Assembly (NCBI GenBank): GCA_963728785.1
Contig: CAVSKV010000002.1
Location: forward strand, 310,001-374,000
Reading direction: 5' to 3'
Length of the DNA: 64,000 nt
From: JAGWRI01 sp963728785
Lineage (GTDB): Bacteria > Gemmatimonadota > Gemmatimonadetes > Gemmatimonadales > Gemmatimonadaceae
Positions 53,106 through 63,731 of the stretch are shown here, one piece after another; the first letter of the stretch is position 1; each line of letters begins with the position of its first letter. Both the position numbers and the translations under genes were made by a program. The notes below the pieces were generated by a model, which saw only the letters and a list, made by a program, of their open reading frames with translations, did not search any database and was not told where the DNA came from.

Positions 53106-54043
53106 GGCAGGTGCTGCCGCGCGGCGAACGCCTTGCGGAGCGGCACGCCGAAGGGCGCGTCGGTGGACACCACCTCGTAGCCCACGCCCACTGCGCCCAG
53201 CCGCGAGCGCCACTCGTCGAGCACCTCGTTCACCGTGGTGCGATAGGCGGCGCGGACCTCGGCAACGGTGGCCGGCACTTCGAGCGCTGACTCGGGGTCG
53301 ACGAACAGCAGTTCGCCGTGCGAGGGCAGCTCGCGCTCGTCGGGATCGAGCACGTGCAGCACGGTCACGTCGTGGCCGGCGGCGCGCAGGCCGCGCAGGG
53401 CGCGCACGACGTCTTCCGCGTCCATGAGCAGGTCGGAGACGAGCACCACCATGCCGCGGCGGTCGAGCAGCCGCGCCGCCTGATCGAGTGCCGCCGGCGC
53501 GCTCGACGCGCGCCCGGCGCCCGGATCACCCAGCGCGGTGACCAATCGCCGCCACTGACCGTGGCGGGCGCGCGGGGGCACGGCGGTGCGTACCCGGTCG
53601 TCGAACCGCACGAGGCCAACGGCGTCGCGCTGCCGCAGCAAGACGAGGGCGAGCGACGCGGCCACGACTTCGGCGTAGGCGAGCTTGGTGAGCCGTTCGG
53701 GAGCGTGGGCGCGGCCGGCGGCCGGCAGTTGCGCGCCGCTCCACACCATGGACCGGCTCACGTCCAGCACGATCGTGGCCCGGAGGTTCGTCTCCTCCTC
53801 GTACTGCTTGATCACGAGGCGGTCGGCGCGGGCGGCGATGCGCCAGTCCACGTGCCGCAAGTCGTCGCCGGGCAGGTACGGGCGGTGCTCGGCGAATTCC
53901 ACCGAAAATCCCTTGCGCGGCGACCGATGGAGGCCGGTGAGGAAGCCGTCGACGACCCAGCGGGCAATAATTTCCACGCGGCCGAGCGCCGCGAGGTGCG
54001 CTGGGTCGAGCAGATCGGCTCGCGTCGCGCGGGCGGTCTCCAT
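53102..54043 (-). CDS. DUF58 / VWA-like protein
   Basis: 313 residues; ATG at 54043 chosen as DUF58 starts near METARATRADLLDP, though no clear ribosome binding site is present. Signature region: GFSVEFAEHRPYLPGDDLRH, VDWRIAARADRLVIKQYEEE, then a VWA site DVSRSM. GMVVLVSDLLMDAEDVVRAL is the second VWA strand. Likely cytosolic partner of the BatA-type protein downstream, with 4-bp stop/start overlap. Confidence 0.88.
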   Translation of the reverse strand: METARATRADLLDPAHLAALGRVEIIARWVVDGFLTGLHRSPRKGFSVEFAEHRPYLPGDDLRHVDWRIAARADRLVIKQYEEETNLRATIVLDVSRSMVWSGAQLPAAGRAHAPERLTKLAYAEVVAASLALVLLRQRDAVGLVRFDDRVRTAVPPRARHGQWRRLVTALGDPGAGRASSAPAALDQAARLLDRRGMVVLVSDLLMDAEDVVRALRGLRAAGHDVTVLHVLDPDERELPSHGELLFVDPESALEVPATVAEVRAAYRTTVNEVLDEWRSRLGAVGVGYEVVSTDAPFGVPLRKAFAARQHLP

Positions 54044-54156
54044 CGGGAGGCGAAAGCTAGACGGCTGCCGCGGTGCGGGCAATTGCCGGCCCGACTAACT
54101 TTGATGGTTGGCTCTTAATCGCGCGGCCGCTCACCCGGCCGCCACCTCGGAGCACC

Positions 54157-55956
<1,800 letters not shown>

Positions 55957-56001
55957 CCGGCCAGCGGGCGTAGATTGGTTCGTGACCCCGACCCCGCGCG
56001 C

Positions 56002-57015
56002 ATGACCTCCCTGGTGGTCCAGACCAGCTTCCTCGGCGACATGGTGCTCACCACTCCGCTCATCGCGGAGCTGGCGGCGCGCGGGCCGGTGGACGTGGTG
56101 GCCACGCCGGTTTCGGCCGGACTGCTCGCCAACAACCCGTGCGTGCGGCGCGTGATCGTGTACGACAAGCGCCGCTCCGCGCGCGGCATCCGCGGGTTCC
56201 GGCGAATTGCCCGCGAGATGCGGGCGAGCAGCGCCGACGCGATCTACCTGGCGCAGGGCTCGATGCGCAGCGCGGCGCTGGCCGTCGCGGCCGGGGCCCG
56301 CGTGCGCGTGGGGTTCGCCACCTCGGCGGGGCGGGCGCTGTACTCGCGCACCGTGCCCTACCACCGCGACCTGCACCACGCGGCGCGGCTCTGGCAGCTG
56401 GCCGCTCCCGACCGCATACCGACGGATGAGCAGTTCCGCCCGCGGCTCTATCCCGGCGACGCGGAGCGGACGGCCGTGGACGCGCTCATCGGTGGGCTGC
56501 GCGACGAGCGTCCCCTGGTGGCGCTCGCTCCGGGGAGCGTGTGGGCCACCAAGCGCTGGCCGTATTACGCCGAACTGGCGCGTGAACTCGCCGCGTCAGC
56601 CCGCGTCGTGGTACTGGGTAGCGCCGACGACCGCCCGCTGGCCGCGGGGATTCTCGCCGCCGCGGGCGCTGGAGCGCTCGACGCCACAGGGGCGCTCGCC
56701 CTGCTAGGATCGGCGGAGCTGATCGGGCGGTGCGCGGTGCTTGTGACCAACGATTCGGCGCCGCAGCACCTGGCGTCGGCCATGGGCACGGCGACCGCCA
56801 CCGTCTTCGGCCCAACGGTGCCGGCGTTCGGGTTCGGCCCGCTGGCCCCCCATTCAATAGTTGTGGAGCGCTCGGAGCTCGAGTGCCGGCCGTGCGACAA
56901 GCACGGGCCGCCGGAATGCCCGCTCGGGCACTGGAAGTGCATGCGCGAATTGACGGCCGATGACGTGGCCGCGCGCGTGCGCCATCTTCTCACGATCACC
57001 AGCCAACGCACATGA
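56002..57015 (+). CDS. glycosyltransferase family 9 (heptosyltransferase-like)
   Basis: 337 residues; ATG at 56002. TSLVVQTSFLGDMVLTTPLI is the GT9 nucleotide-sugar entry motif, PLVALAPGSVWATKRWPYYA is the WaaC/WaaF 'pGs...k-rWp' box, and VTNDSAPQHLASAMGTATAT the acceptor-site motif; ECRPCDKHGPPECPLGHWKC is the Cys-rich end common in GT9. It adds heptose or a related sugar to LPS core or another glycolipid. It overlaps the ROK gene by 4 bp. Confidence 0.9.
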   Translation: MTSLVVQTSFLGDMVLTTPLIAELAARGPVDVVATPVSAGLLANNPCVRRVIVYDKRRSARGIRGFRRIAREMRASSADAIYLAQGSMRSAALAVAAGARVRVGFATSAGRALYSRTVPYHRDLHHAARLWQLAAPDRIPTDEQFRPRLYPGDAERTAVDALIGGLRDERPLVALAPGSVWATKRWPYYAELARELAASARVVVLGSADDRPLAAGILAAAGAGALDATGALALLGSAELIGRCAVLVTNDSAPQHLASAMGTATATVFGPTVPAFGFGPLAPHSIVVERSELECRPCDKHGPPECPLGHWKCMRELTADDVAARVRHLLTITSQRT

Positions 57016-58001
57016 CCGCAGCAACGACGCAGCAGTTCATCATCGGGGTGGACCTCGGCGGCACCAACGTCGTGACCGGCGCGCTCCCGGCCGATGGGTC
57101 GCGCACCTACGGCGTGCGGTCGGCGCCCACGGCGGCGGAGACCGGCGCCGAGGGGGTCGTGGACCGCATCGTCGGCCAGATCGAAGCGACGATTGCCGAC
57201 ACGATGGCCGAAGCGGGCGTGACGCGAGGCGCGTTCCGGGGGGTGGGCATCGGCGCGCCCGGGCCGCTCGACCGCCGGCGGGGGCTGGTGATTGTCGCGC
57301 CGAACCTCGGGTGGCGCAATTTTCCGCTGCGCGACCGCATCTCGGAGCGGGTCGGCCTGCCGGCCTCGCTCGACAACGACGCCAATTGCGCCACCGTGGG
57401 CGAATGGTGGCTGGGGGCGGCGCGGGGGGCGCGCCACGTGGTAGGGCTCACGATCGGCACCGGCATCGGCGGCGGATTGATCATCGACGGCAAGCTGTTT
57501 CATGGCGCATCGGACGTGGCGGGCGAGATCGGCCACACGACGCTCGACGTGAACGGCCGCCACTGCAAGTGCGGCAACTATGGGTGTCTCGAGGCATACG
57601 CCTCGGGGCCGGCCATCGCCACGCGGGCGCGCGAGGTGCTGATGCGCGAAGGCACGGAGTCGCTGATGCCCGGCATGGTGAACGGCGACCTCGAGCGGCT
57701 CACGGCGCAGACGGTGTACGACGCCGCCAAACAGGGCGACCCGGTGGCCGACGAGATCGTGCGCGACACGGCGCGCTATCTGGGCGCCGGCGTGGCGAAC
57801 CTGCTCAACATCTTCAATCCGGATGTGGTGGTGGTGACGGGTGGCGTGACACATGCTGGAGAGCGGCTGTTCACGCCGCTGGGCGCCGAGGTGCGGCGGC
57901 GGGCGTTCGCACCGGCGGTGGCGGCGGTGAGGATCGTGGCGGGGGAATTGCCGGGGACGGCGGGGGTCGTGGGGGCAGTGAGGACATTTCTGGACAGCTA
58001 A
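57012..58001 (+). CDS. ROK-family sugar kinase (glucokinase-like)
   Basis: 329 residues. Phosphate motif IGVDLGGTNVVTGAL, catalytic Asp in ASLDNDANCATVGEWWLGAA, TIGTGIGGGLIIDGKL, the ROK zinc motif GHTTLDVNGRHCKCGNYGCL (His and three Cys) and GGVTHAGERL. Zinc-containing ROK enzymes of this length are usually glucokinases. Coupled to GT9 by a 4-bp overlap. A gap of 302 bp with 16-bp arrays follows. Confidence 0.88.
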   Translation: MTAATTQQFIIGVDLGGTNVVTGALPADGSRTYGVRSAPTAAETGAEGVVDRIVGQIEATIADTMAEAGVTRGAFRGVGIGAPGPLDRRRGLVIVAPNLGWRNFPLRDRISERVGLPASLDNDANCATVGEWWLGAARGARHVVGLTIGTGIGGGLIIDGKLFHGASDVAGEIGHTTLDVNGRHCKCGNYGCLEAYASGPAIATRAREVLMREGTESLMPGMVNGDLERLTAQTVYDAAKQGDPVADEIVRDTARYLGAGVANLLNIFNPDVVVVTGGVTHAGERLFTPLGAEVRRRAFAPAVAAVRIVAGELPGTAGVVGAVRTFLDS

Positions 58002-58011
58002 AGAGCGGGAG

Positions 58012-58107
58012 CCGATACCACGCAGAACCGATGCTACGCAACACCGAAACGGCGCGGGACCGATGAACCGCAACACGAAGACGGCGCAGGACCGATGACG
58101 CGGGGAA
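58012..58107 (+). repeat. 16-bp tandem array, forward (6 units)
   Basis: Six 16-bp units starting with CCGAT/CCGAA: CCGATACCACGCAGAA, CCGATGCTACGCAACA, CCGAAACGGCGCGGGA, CCGATGAACCGCAACA, CGAAGACGGCGCAGGA, CCGATGACGCGGGGAA. It begins 10 bp after the ROK stop. Confidence 0.75.
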
Positions 58108-58213
58108 GCGGAAGTATGGAAACGGCGGGTTGGAGAAGGGGCGATCGCCGTTTCCCCTCGATCCGCAGTTTGTGGGGCCGGAGGCCCCCCTTCGATTCCC
58201 CGCCCGTTCGGCT

Positions 58214-58293
58214 CTGCGCCGTGCTGGCCGTGCGCCGTTTCGGCCGTGCGTCGTTCCGGCCCTGCGCGGTTCCGGCCCTGCGCCGTCTTGGGG
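58214..58293 (-). repeat. 16-bp tandem array, inverted (5 units)
   Basis: Five 16-bp units: CTGCGCCGTGCTGGCC, GTGCGCCGTTTCGGCC, GTGCGTCGTTCCGGCC, CTGCGCGGTTCCGGCC, CTGCGCCGTCTTGGGG. The second unit's reverse complement contains CCGAAACGGCGC, which is also in the array at 58012, so the two are inverted relatives. It ends 10 bp before the PfkB start. Between them, GGGGCCGGAGGCCCC near 58175 can form a hairpin. Confidence 0.75.
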
Positions 58294-58303
58294 TTCACGC
58301 CCC

Positions 58304-59269
58304 GTGAAGATCGGTCTCCTCGGCACCTTCGTTTGGGACATCATCTACGGGCGTGATGTCCGCCAGTCGCCCATCGAGGAATGGGGCGGCGTGACGTACA
58401 CCCTCGCCGGGCTGGATGCCGCGCTGCCCGCCGGCTGGGAGATCGTCCCGCTCATCAAAGTCGGATCGGACCTCGCGCCGCGGGCCCGTGAGTACTGCCG
58501 CACACTGCAGCACATGAGCCCTGGCGCCCCGCTGGTCGAGGTGCCGTATCCCAACAATCGCGTCGAGATCAGATATGTGAGCGAGTCGCGGCGCACCGAA
58601 CGACTCACCGGCGGTGTGCCCCCGTGGAGCTGGGCTAGGTTGCAGCCGCTGCTCCATGGGCTGGACGCGCTCTACATCAACCTGCTCGCCGGGTGGGAGG
58701 TGGACCTCGAGACCGCGCAACTCATCCGGCAGCACTTCCGAGCGCCCATCTACTGCGACCTCCATTCCCTGGTGCTGGCCATCCAGCCCGACGGCCTCCG
58801 GACCCCGCGGCCGCTGCCCAACGTGCGCGACTGGTGCGCCTGCTTCGACCTGATCCAGGTGAACGAGGACGAGATGGCGCTGATGGCGCCCGACCCGCTG
58901 GCGCTGGCCGCCACGGCGCTGGACGCCGGCGCGCGATGTTTGGTGGTTACTCTCGGGGCGCGGGGCGCGGTGTACTTCGCGGCGCCGGACTTCGAGCGGT
59001 TGAGCGACCTGCGGCGCCCGCGCCCGCTGGGCGCCGCGGCCGGGCCGCTGCGCACGGCGCTCGTGCCGACGCCCGTGTCGAGTCCGGCCGGCGGCGATCC
59101 GACGGGTTGTGGAGACGTCTGGGGCGCGACCTATTTCTCTCGGCTGCTTGCCGGTGATATGTTGCGTGACGCCATCGTTGCTGCCCATCGTGCGGCCGGC
59201 CGCAACCTGGAGCACCGCGGAGCCACTGGGCTCGCGCATCACCTTCGAGGGGAACTCAGCGCCACGTGA
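58304..59269 (+). CDS. PfkB-family carbohydrate/nucleoside kinase
   Basis: 321 residues, GTG start at 58304. GLLGTFVWDIIYGRDV replaces the usual N-terminal motif, GGVTYTLAGLDAAL is the substrate-side Gly-rich box, NEDEMALM, and the anion-hole/catalytic motif SPAGGDPTGCGDVWGATYF (the catalytic Asp is in GCGD, consensus GAGD). The substrate cannot be told. 4-bp GTGA overlap with the next gene. Confidence 0.82.
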   Translation: MKIGLLGTFVWDIIYGRDVRQSPIEEWGGVTYTLAGLDAALPAGWEIVPLIKVGSDLAPRAREYCRTLQHMSPGAPLVEVPYPNNRVEIRYVSESRRTERLTGGVPPWSWARLQPLLHGLDALYINLLAGWEVDLETAQLIRQHFRAPIYCDLHSLVLAIQPDGLRTPRPLPNVRDWCACFDLIQVNEDEMALMAPDPLALAATALDAGARCLVVTLGARGAVYFAAPDFERLSDLRRPRPLGAAAGPLRTALVPTPVSSPAGGDPTGCGDVWGATYFSRLLAGDMLRDAIVAAHRAAGRNLEHRGATGLAHHLRGELSAT

Positions 59270-60153
59270 CCACCGTCATCAACGTCCCGCCGTCGCTCGA
59301 CGATCAGTCGTTCGAGCAGGTGCTGGAACAGTTGGTTCCCGTGCCCCTGGACGAGAAAGTCCTGGTGGACGCGCGCCACTGCCGGTGGGCGTCGCCCTAC
59401 GGGCTGACGGCGCTGCTCACGCTGGCGCAGTCGCGAGCCGAGCGGCCGGCGTTCGCGGTTCCCGAGGGGGAGGAGACGGTGGGCTACTGGGCCCGCACGG
59501 ACTTCTTCAAGTACGCCGACGACCTCTACGAGCTGCACGGGAGCGTGCCCAAGCGCGCGGGGGGCGACTCGCACGTGCTGCTCGAGGTCACGCCGGTGGC
59601 GAAGAGCGAGGACGTGCACGAGGTGGTGGAGCGCATCCAGCAGAAGGCGCAGCAGATCATCAGCACCGAACTCAGCCTCGACGCCAAGGCCACGGTGGGC
59701 TTCGCGATGACGCTCTCCGAGATCTGTCAGAACATCGTCGAACACGCTGGCCGCGGCGGGTGGGTGGCCGTGCAGGCGTACACCTGGAAGAAGCGGCTCG
59801 GGCGGCGCGTGGTGCAGATCGCCGTCTGCGACGCCGGCATGGGGTTCCGCACGTCGCTCGAGGGCGCGCCGGGCCGCGTGCGGGACGACCGGTGGGACGA
59901 CGGTGCGGCGCTCGAGGCGGCGGTGATCCGCGGCGTGAGCCGGTTTCGCGATCCGGGACGCGGCCAGGGGCTGTCTGGCGTGCGCCGGTATTGCGGCCGG
60001 TGGGAAGGCAAACTCTCCATTCGCAGCGGCACGGCGCGCATCGCGCTCGTGCCCAAGTGGGATGAGGACGTCCCGCTTGAAGAAGGTCTCTCCCCCTTTC
60101 CCGGTGCTCAGGTGCAGGTCACGATCCCGGAGCGCGCGGTGGCGAAAGAATGA
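59266..60153 (+). CDS. STAS-like plus histidine-kinase-type ATPase protein
   Basis: 295 residues, GTG start overlapping PfkB by 4 bp. The first 100 residues (VLVDARHCRWASPYGLTALL) look like a STAS-type fold. The rest is a GHKL ATPase related to anti-sigma kinases: N box MTLSEICQNIVEHAG (Glu, Asn, His), G1 VCDAGMGF and G2-like DPGRGQGLSGVRRY. No phosphoacceptor His domain is present. It may phosphorylate or bind the STAS-like protein encoded next, as in partner-switching modules. Confidence 0.7.
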   Translation: MTTVINVPPSLDDQSFEQVLEQLVPVPLDEKVLVDARHCRWASPYGLTALLTLAQSRAERPAFAVPEGEETVGYWARTDFFKYADDLYELHGSVPKRAGGDSHVLLEVTPVAKSEDVHEVVERIQQKAQQIISTELSLDAKATVGFAMTLSEICQNIVEHAGRGGWVAVQAYTWKKRLGRRVVQIAVCDAGMGFRTSLEGAPGRVRDDRWDDGAALEAAVIRGVSRFRDPGRGQGLSGVRRYCGRWEGKLSIRSGTARIALVPKWDEDVPLEEGLSPFPGAQVQVTIPERAVAKE

Positions 60154-60704
60154 ACCACATCGACCTGGGCACCGTTCTGCGGCAGACGGTGTCGGCCAAT
60201 CTCTACTCCAACCTCGTGACCCGGCCCACGGGGGCCGCGGTGCGCAATCAGATCGAGCTGCTCATGCGCGAGGCGCACGAGCGTACGCTCACCGTCCTCG
60301 ACTTCTCGCACGTGTCGATGATGGATTTTTCGTGCGCCGACGAGGTGATCGCCAAGTTGCTGTTGCGCTACTGCGACGAGAACCCGCCCCACGAGGCGTA
60401 TTTCCTGTTCCGCGGAATGACCGACGACCACTGGGAGGCCATCGAGACGGTGCTGGAGCGGCACGGCCTGGCGCTGGCCATCGAGCAGGAGGACGGGGTG
60501 CACGTGGTGGGCGTGCTCAGCGAGCGCGAGCGCCGGGCCTGGGAGGCGATCCAGCGCCACGGGCGCGCTGTGGCCGCCGACTTGGCCGGCGAGATCGACG
60601 AAGACGAGCCCGCCATCCGCCGCACGCTCGACGCGCTGTGGCGGCGCCGTCTGGTCATGCGTCTTGATGAGGAATACGTGGTACTCGGAGGAGAGCGTGG
60701 TTGA
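60150..60704 (+). CDS. STAS-like protein with winged-helix C-terminus
   Basis: 184 residues, 4-bp overlap (ATGA) with the ATPase gene. TVLDFSHVSMMDFSCADEVI with AKLLLRY is the anti-anti-sigma-type STAS strand-helix, Ser at the position usually phosphorylated (DFSCADE). The C-terminal third (ERERRAWEAIQRHGRAVAAD then AIRRTLDALWRRRLVMRLDE) is a winged-helix, so this may be a DNA-binding output. A three-gene switch with the ATPase is inferred from order and overlap. Confidence 0.65.
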   Translation: MNHIDLGTVLRQTVSANLYSNLVTRPTGAAVRNQIELLMREAHERTLTVLDFSHVSMMDFSCADEVIAKLLLRYCDENPPHEAYFLFRGMTDDHWEAIETVLERHGLALAIEQEDGVHVVGVLSERERRAWEAIQRHGRAVAADLAGEIDEDEPAIRRTLDALWRRRLVMRLDEEYVVLGGERG

Positions 60705-61002
60705 GAGGCTCCACCGTCCGTTGCGGGTCGCGCAGTTGATCGCGACCCAGACGGGCGATCCGGCGCGCGGATCGGCGGTATTCATGCACCCCGAAGACGC
60801 CCGCCAACGCCTGCTCACGGATGGGGAATTGGCTTGGGTGTACGGTCCGCGGCGCCACGAACTGGCCACGGTGCACGTCGACGACGCGCTGCCTCGCGGG
60901 GACGTGGTACTGCGCGACGTGGTCGGCGCCTCGCCGTCTGAAATCGTGCGGGTGATCAAACCCGATCTGGATTCGCGCGGGCGTCCGCCCGCTTACGCGT
61001 GA
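60697..61002 (+). CDS. small beta-rich hypothetical protein
   Basis: 101 residues. GTG at 60697 follows GGAGGAG and overlaps the STAS-like gene by 8 bp. Alternating short strands (LAWVYGPRRHELATVHVDDA and GDVVLRDVVGASPSEIVRVI) resemble the double-psi barrel of the aspartate decarboxylase / molybdopterin-dinucleotide-binding fold, but this is a weak likeness. Function not assigned. It could be a third component of the switch module. Confidence 0.5.
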   Translation: MVERLHRPLRVAQLIATQTGDPARGSAVFMHPEDARQRLLTDGELAWVYGPRRHELATVHVDDALPRGDVVLRDVVGASPSEIVRVIKPDLDSRGRPPAYA

Positions 61003-61012
61003 GAACTTGTCG

Positions 61013-62179
61013 ATGAGCAGAAAGCCACGGCGCCCCCTCGATCGCGCTTCGCTGCCCCTCCATGGCGGCCCCGACGCCGGCGACCGCGAGGTCGACGCCC
61101 CGGTGGTGCGCGCCCTCTACCAGTCGGTCAATTACATCCAGGAAATCGGCACCGCCGAGGGATTGCGCTATCCGCGGTACGGCAACGCGCCCAACGCCGA
61201 AGCGGTGCAGCGCCGCATGGCGGCGCTCGAGGGCGCCGAAGCGTCGGTCCTGCTCGCCAGCGGTATGGGCGCCACCGCCTGCGCCCTCATCGCCCTGCTC
61301 CGCCCCGGCGACCACATCGTGGCCAGCGCGGCCATCTACGGCGGCACCCGCGCCCTGCTCGAGCACGAATTCGCGTCTCTCGGCATCGACGTGTCACTCG
61401 TCGAGCCGTACGAGGTGCGCGTGTGGCGCCGCGCGGTGCGCAAGAACACCCGCGTCGTGTTCATCGAGACGCCCATCAATCCCACCTGCCGCGTGCTCGA
61501 CCTCAAGCCGGTGACCTACACGTGCAAGGACTCCGGCATCGCGCTCGTGGTCGACGCCACGTTCGCCAGCCCGATCAACTTCCGCCCCCTCGAGCAGGGC
61601 GCCGACGTGTCCATCCATTCGGCCACCAAATACCTCAACGGCCACCACGACGTGATGGGCGGCGTCGTCTCGGGTACCGCGCCGTACATTGAAGAGGTCC
61701 GGCAGAAGATGATGATGTGGGGGCAGGCGCCCGACCCGTTCGCCGCCTGGCTGCTCGAGCGCGGGCTCAAGACGCTCGACGTGCGCGTGCAGCGGCAGAA
61801 CGCCAACGCCATGCGCGTGGCCGAGTGGGCCGAAGGCTGCAAGGAGATCCGGCGCGTGCACTACCCCGGCCTGCCCTCGCACCCCGACCATGCCGTGGCC
61901 AAGCGCACGCTCGACGGGTTCGGCGGCATGATGGGGCTGGAACTGGGCGGCGGCGCGCGCGCCGTGGATCGCATGCTCCGCCGGCTGCGGCTGTTCCAGC
62001 ACGCCCCCAGCCTGGGCGGCGTCGACTCGCTGATCTCGGAGCCGCGCCACACGTCCCACGCCAGCGTCCCCGAGGAGCAGCGGATCAAGGCCGGGATCAC
62101 CGACGGTTTCGTGCGGCTGAGCATCGGCATCGAGAGCGCCGATGATCTCATCGCCGACCTCGATCAGGCGCTGCGTTGA
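61013..62179 (+). CDS. Cys/Met-metabolism PLP enzyme (MetB/MegL-like)
   Basis: 388 residues; ATG at 61013 chosen, with a TTG six bases earlier also possible. Fold type I PLP enzyme: YPRYGNAPNAEAVQRRMAAL, SGMGATACALIALLRPGDHI, YGGTRALL, ETPINPTCRVLD, DATFASPINF, and SIHSATKYLNGHHDVMGG with the PLP lysine in ATKY. The C-terminus carries LGGVDSLISEPRHTSHASV. Members include cystathionine gamma-synthase, gamma-lyase and methionine gamma-lyase; which reaction applies is not decided. Overlaps ftsE by 4 bp. Confidence 0.9.
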   Translation: MSRKPRRPLDRASLPLHGGPDAGDREVDAPVVRALYQSVNYIQEIGTAEGLRYPRYGNAPNAEAVQRRMAALEGAEASVLLASGMGATACALIALLRPGDHIVASAAIYGGTRALLEHEFASLGIDVSLVEPYEVRVWRRAVRKNTRVVFIETPINPTCRVLDLKPVTYTCKDSGIALVVDATFASPINFRPLEQGADVSIHSATKYLNGHHDVMGGVVSGTAPYIEEVRQKMMMWGQAPDPFAAWLLERGLKTLDVRVQRQNANAMRVAEWAEGCKEIRRVHYPGLPSHPDHAVAKRTLDGFGGMMGLELGGGARAVDRMLRRLRLFQHAPSLGGVDSLISEPRHTSHASVPEEQRIKAGITDGFVRLSIGIESADDLIADLDQALR

Positions 62180-62883
62180 CGGCCACCGAATCCCCCGGGG
62201 TGATCCGGTTCGACCGGGTGACGAAGGAGTACCCGAAGTCGGGCAAGGCGCTGCAGGAAGTGTCGCTCCGCGTGGCCCGCGGGGAGTTTCTGTTCCTCAC
62301 CGGCCCGAGCGGCGCCGGCAAGAGCACGATCCTGCGCCTCACCTACTTCGACGAACGCCCCACCAGCGGCCTCGTGCGCGTGAGCGGCGTGAATTCCGAA
62401 CACGCCTCGCGTCGTGAGATCTCCAAGCTGCGCCGCCGCCTCGGCATCGTGTTCCAGGACTTTCGCCTGCTCGAGGACCGTACCGCCGAGGCCAACGTGG
62501 CGTTCGCCCTCGAGGTCACCGGCACGCCGCGGCCCCAGATCGGCCCCAAGGTGAGCCGCGTGCTCACCCAGGTGGGGCTCGCATCCAAGGCCACCGCCTT
62601 CCCCAAGGAGCTCTCCGGCGGCGAGCAGCAGCGCGTGGCCATTGCCCGCGCCCTGGTCAACGATCCCTTCGTGCTCATCGCCGACGAACCCACCGGCAAC
62701 CTCGACGAGCGCGCCACGCGCGGCGTGTTCCAGCTGCTGCGCGAGATCAACGCCGCCGGCACTGCGATCATGATGGCCACGCATGATCTCGACCTCGTGC
62801 GCAATGCCGACTATCGCACGGTGGAACTCAACCGCGGCCAGATCGTGTACGACTCGGCCGAAACGCCGGAGCCAACCGGATGA
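62176..62883 (+). CDS. ftsE: cell-division ABC ATPase FtsE
   Basis: 235 residues, TTG start overlapping the previous stop (TTGA). Walker A GPSGAGKS (43-50), Q-loop VFQDFRLLEDRTA, signature LSGGEQQRVAIARAL, Walker B VLIADEPTGNLD and H-loop MATHDLDLV. With FtsX it forms the membrane complex that activates cell-wall hydrolases at the septum. 4-bp overlap with ftsX. Confidence 0.95.
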   Translation: MTATESPGVIRFDRVTKEYPKSGKALQEVSLRVARGEFLFLTGPSGAGKSTILRLTYFDERPTSGLVRVSGVNSEHASRREISKLRRRLGIVFQDFRLLEDRTAEANVAFALEVTGTPRPQIGPKVSRVLTQVGLASKATAFPKELSGGEQQRVAIARALVNDPFVLIADEPTGNLDERATRGVFQLLREINAAGTAIMMATHDLDLVRNADYRTVELNRGQIVYDSAETPEPTG

Positions 62884-63731
62884 GACGAACCGTGCGCGAC
62901 GCATCGGCGTCGTTCGGCCGCGCCCCGCTGCTGAGCGCGCTCAGCGTCACCACGATCGCGTTCTCGCTGTTCGCCTTCGGGCTGTTCGGGCTCGTGGCGC
63001 TGAACATCCGCGCCGCATTGCAGCAGGTGGAGGAGCGCGTGGAGATTCGCGCCTTCGTGGCCGACGGCACCGACGCCCAGGCCATCGCCGCCGCCGCGGG
63101 CGACATCGGCGCGTTTCCCGAAGTGCTGAGCGTGGACATCGTGTCCAAGGACCAGGCCCTGACCCGCGCCCGGCGTGAACTCTCCGAGTTCTCCGACGTG
63201 TTCGAAGCGGGCGTGCTGCCGGCGTCCATCGACGTCAAGCTCAAGCCGGGGTTCCGCGATCCGGCCACGGTGGACCGGGTGTCGGAGCGGCTCCGGAGCT
63301 ACCCGTTCGTGGACGACGTGCGCTACGGGGAGGACTGGCTCGTGCAGCTGTACCGGCTGCGCAACATCGCCGGCGTGGCGGGGCTGGCGCTCGGCCTCGC
63401 CTTTGCCGCCGTGGCGGTGATCATCATCGGCGCCACGATCCGCATGGCGGTGCTGGCGCGGGCCGAGGAGATCTCGATCATGCGCCTGGTGGGCGCCACC
63501 GATGGCTTCATCCGCCGACCCTTCCTGCTCGAGGGGTTCGCCAAGGGCGTGGCGGGCGGGCTGCTCGCCCTGCTCCTCACCTGGGCGGGCATGCAGCTCA
63601 TCGACCAGTACCTGAACTTCCATACGGTGTTCTTCACCCCGCCGATGGCCGCACTCGGGGTGGTCGCGGGCGCCCTCATCGGCGTGCTCGGCAGCGCGGT
63701 TGCCGTTGGGAGGCACTTACGCGGGCTGTGA
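62880..63731 (+). CDS. ftsX: cell-division membrane protein FtsX
   Basis: 283 residues. First helix LLSALSVTTIAFSLFAFGLF, then the periplasmic domain (VEERVEIRAFVADGTDAQAI and PASIDVKLKPGFRDPATVDR) with the FtsX PxSxxV-type segment, then three more helices: GLALGLAFAAVAVIIIGATI, GVAGGLLALLLTWAGMQLI and AALGVVAGALIGVLGSAVAV. It conveys the ATP state of FtsE to a periplasmic hydrolase activator. GTGA overlap with the next gene. Confidence 0.93.
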   Translation: MRRTVRDASASFGRAPLLSALSVTTIAFSLFAFGLFGLVALNIRAALQQVEERVEIRAFVADGTDAQAIAAAAGDIGAFPEVLSVDIVSKDQALTRARRELSEFSDVFEAGVLPASIDVKLKPGFRDPATVDRVSERLRSYPFVDDVRYGEDWLVQLYRLRNIAGVAGLALGLAFAAVAVIIIGATIRMAVLARAEEISIMRLVGATDGFIRRPFLLEGFAKGVAGGLLALLLTWAGMQLIDQYLNFHTVFFTPPMAALGVVAGALIGVLGSAVAVGRHLRGL

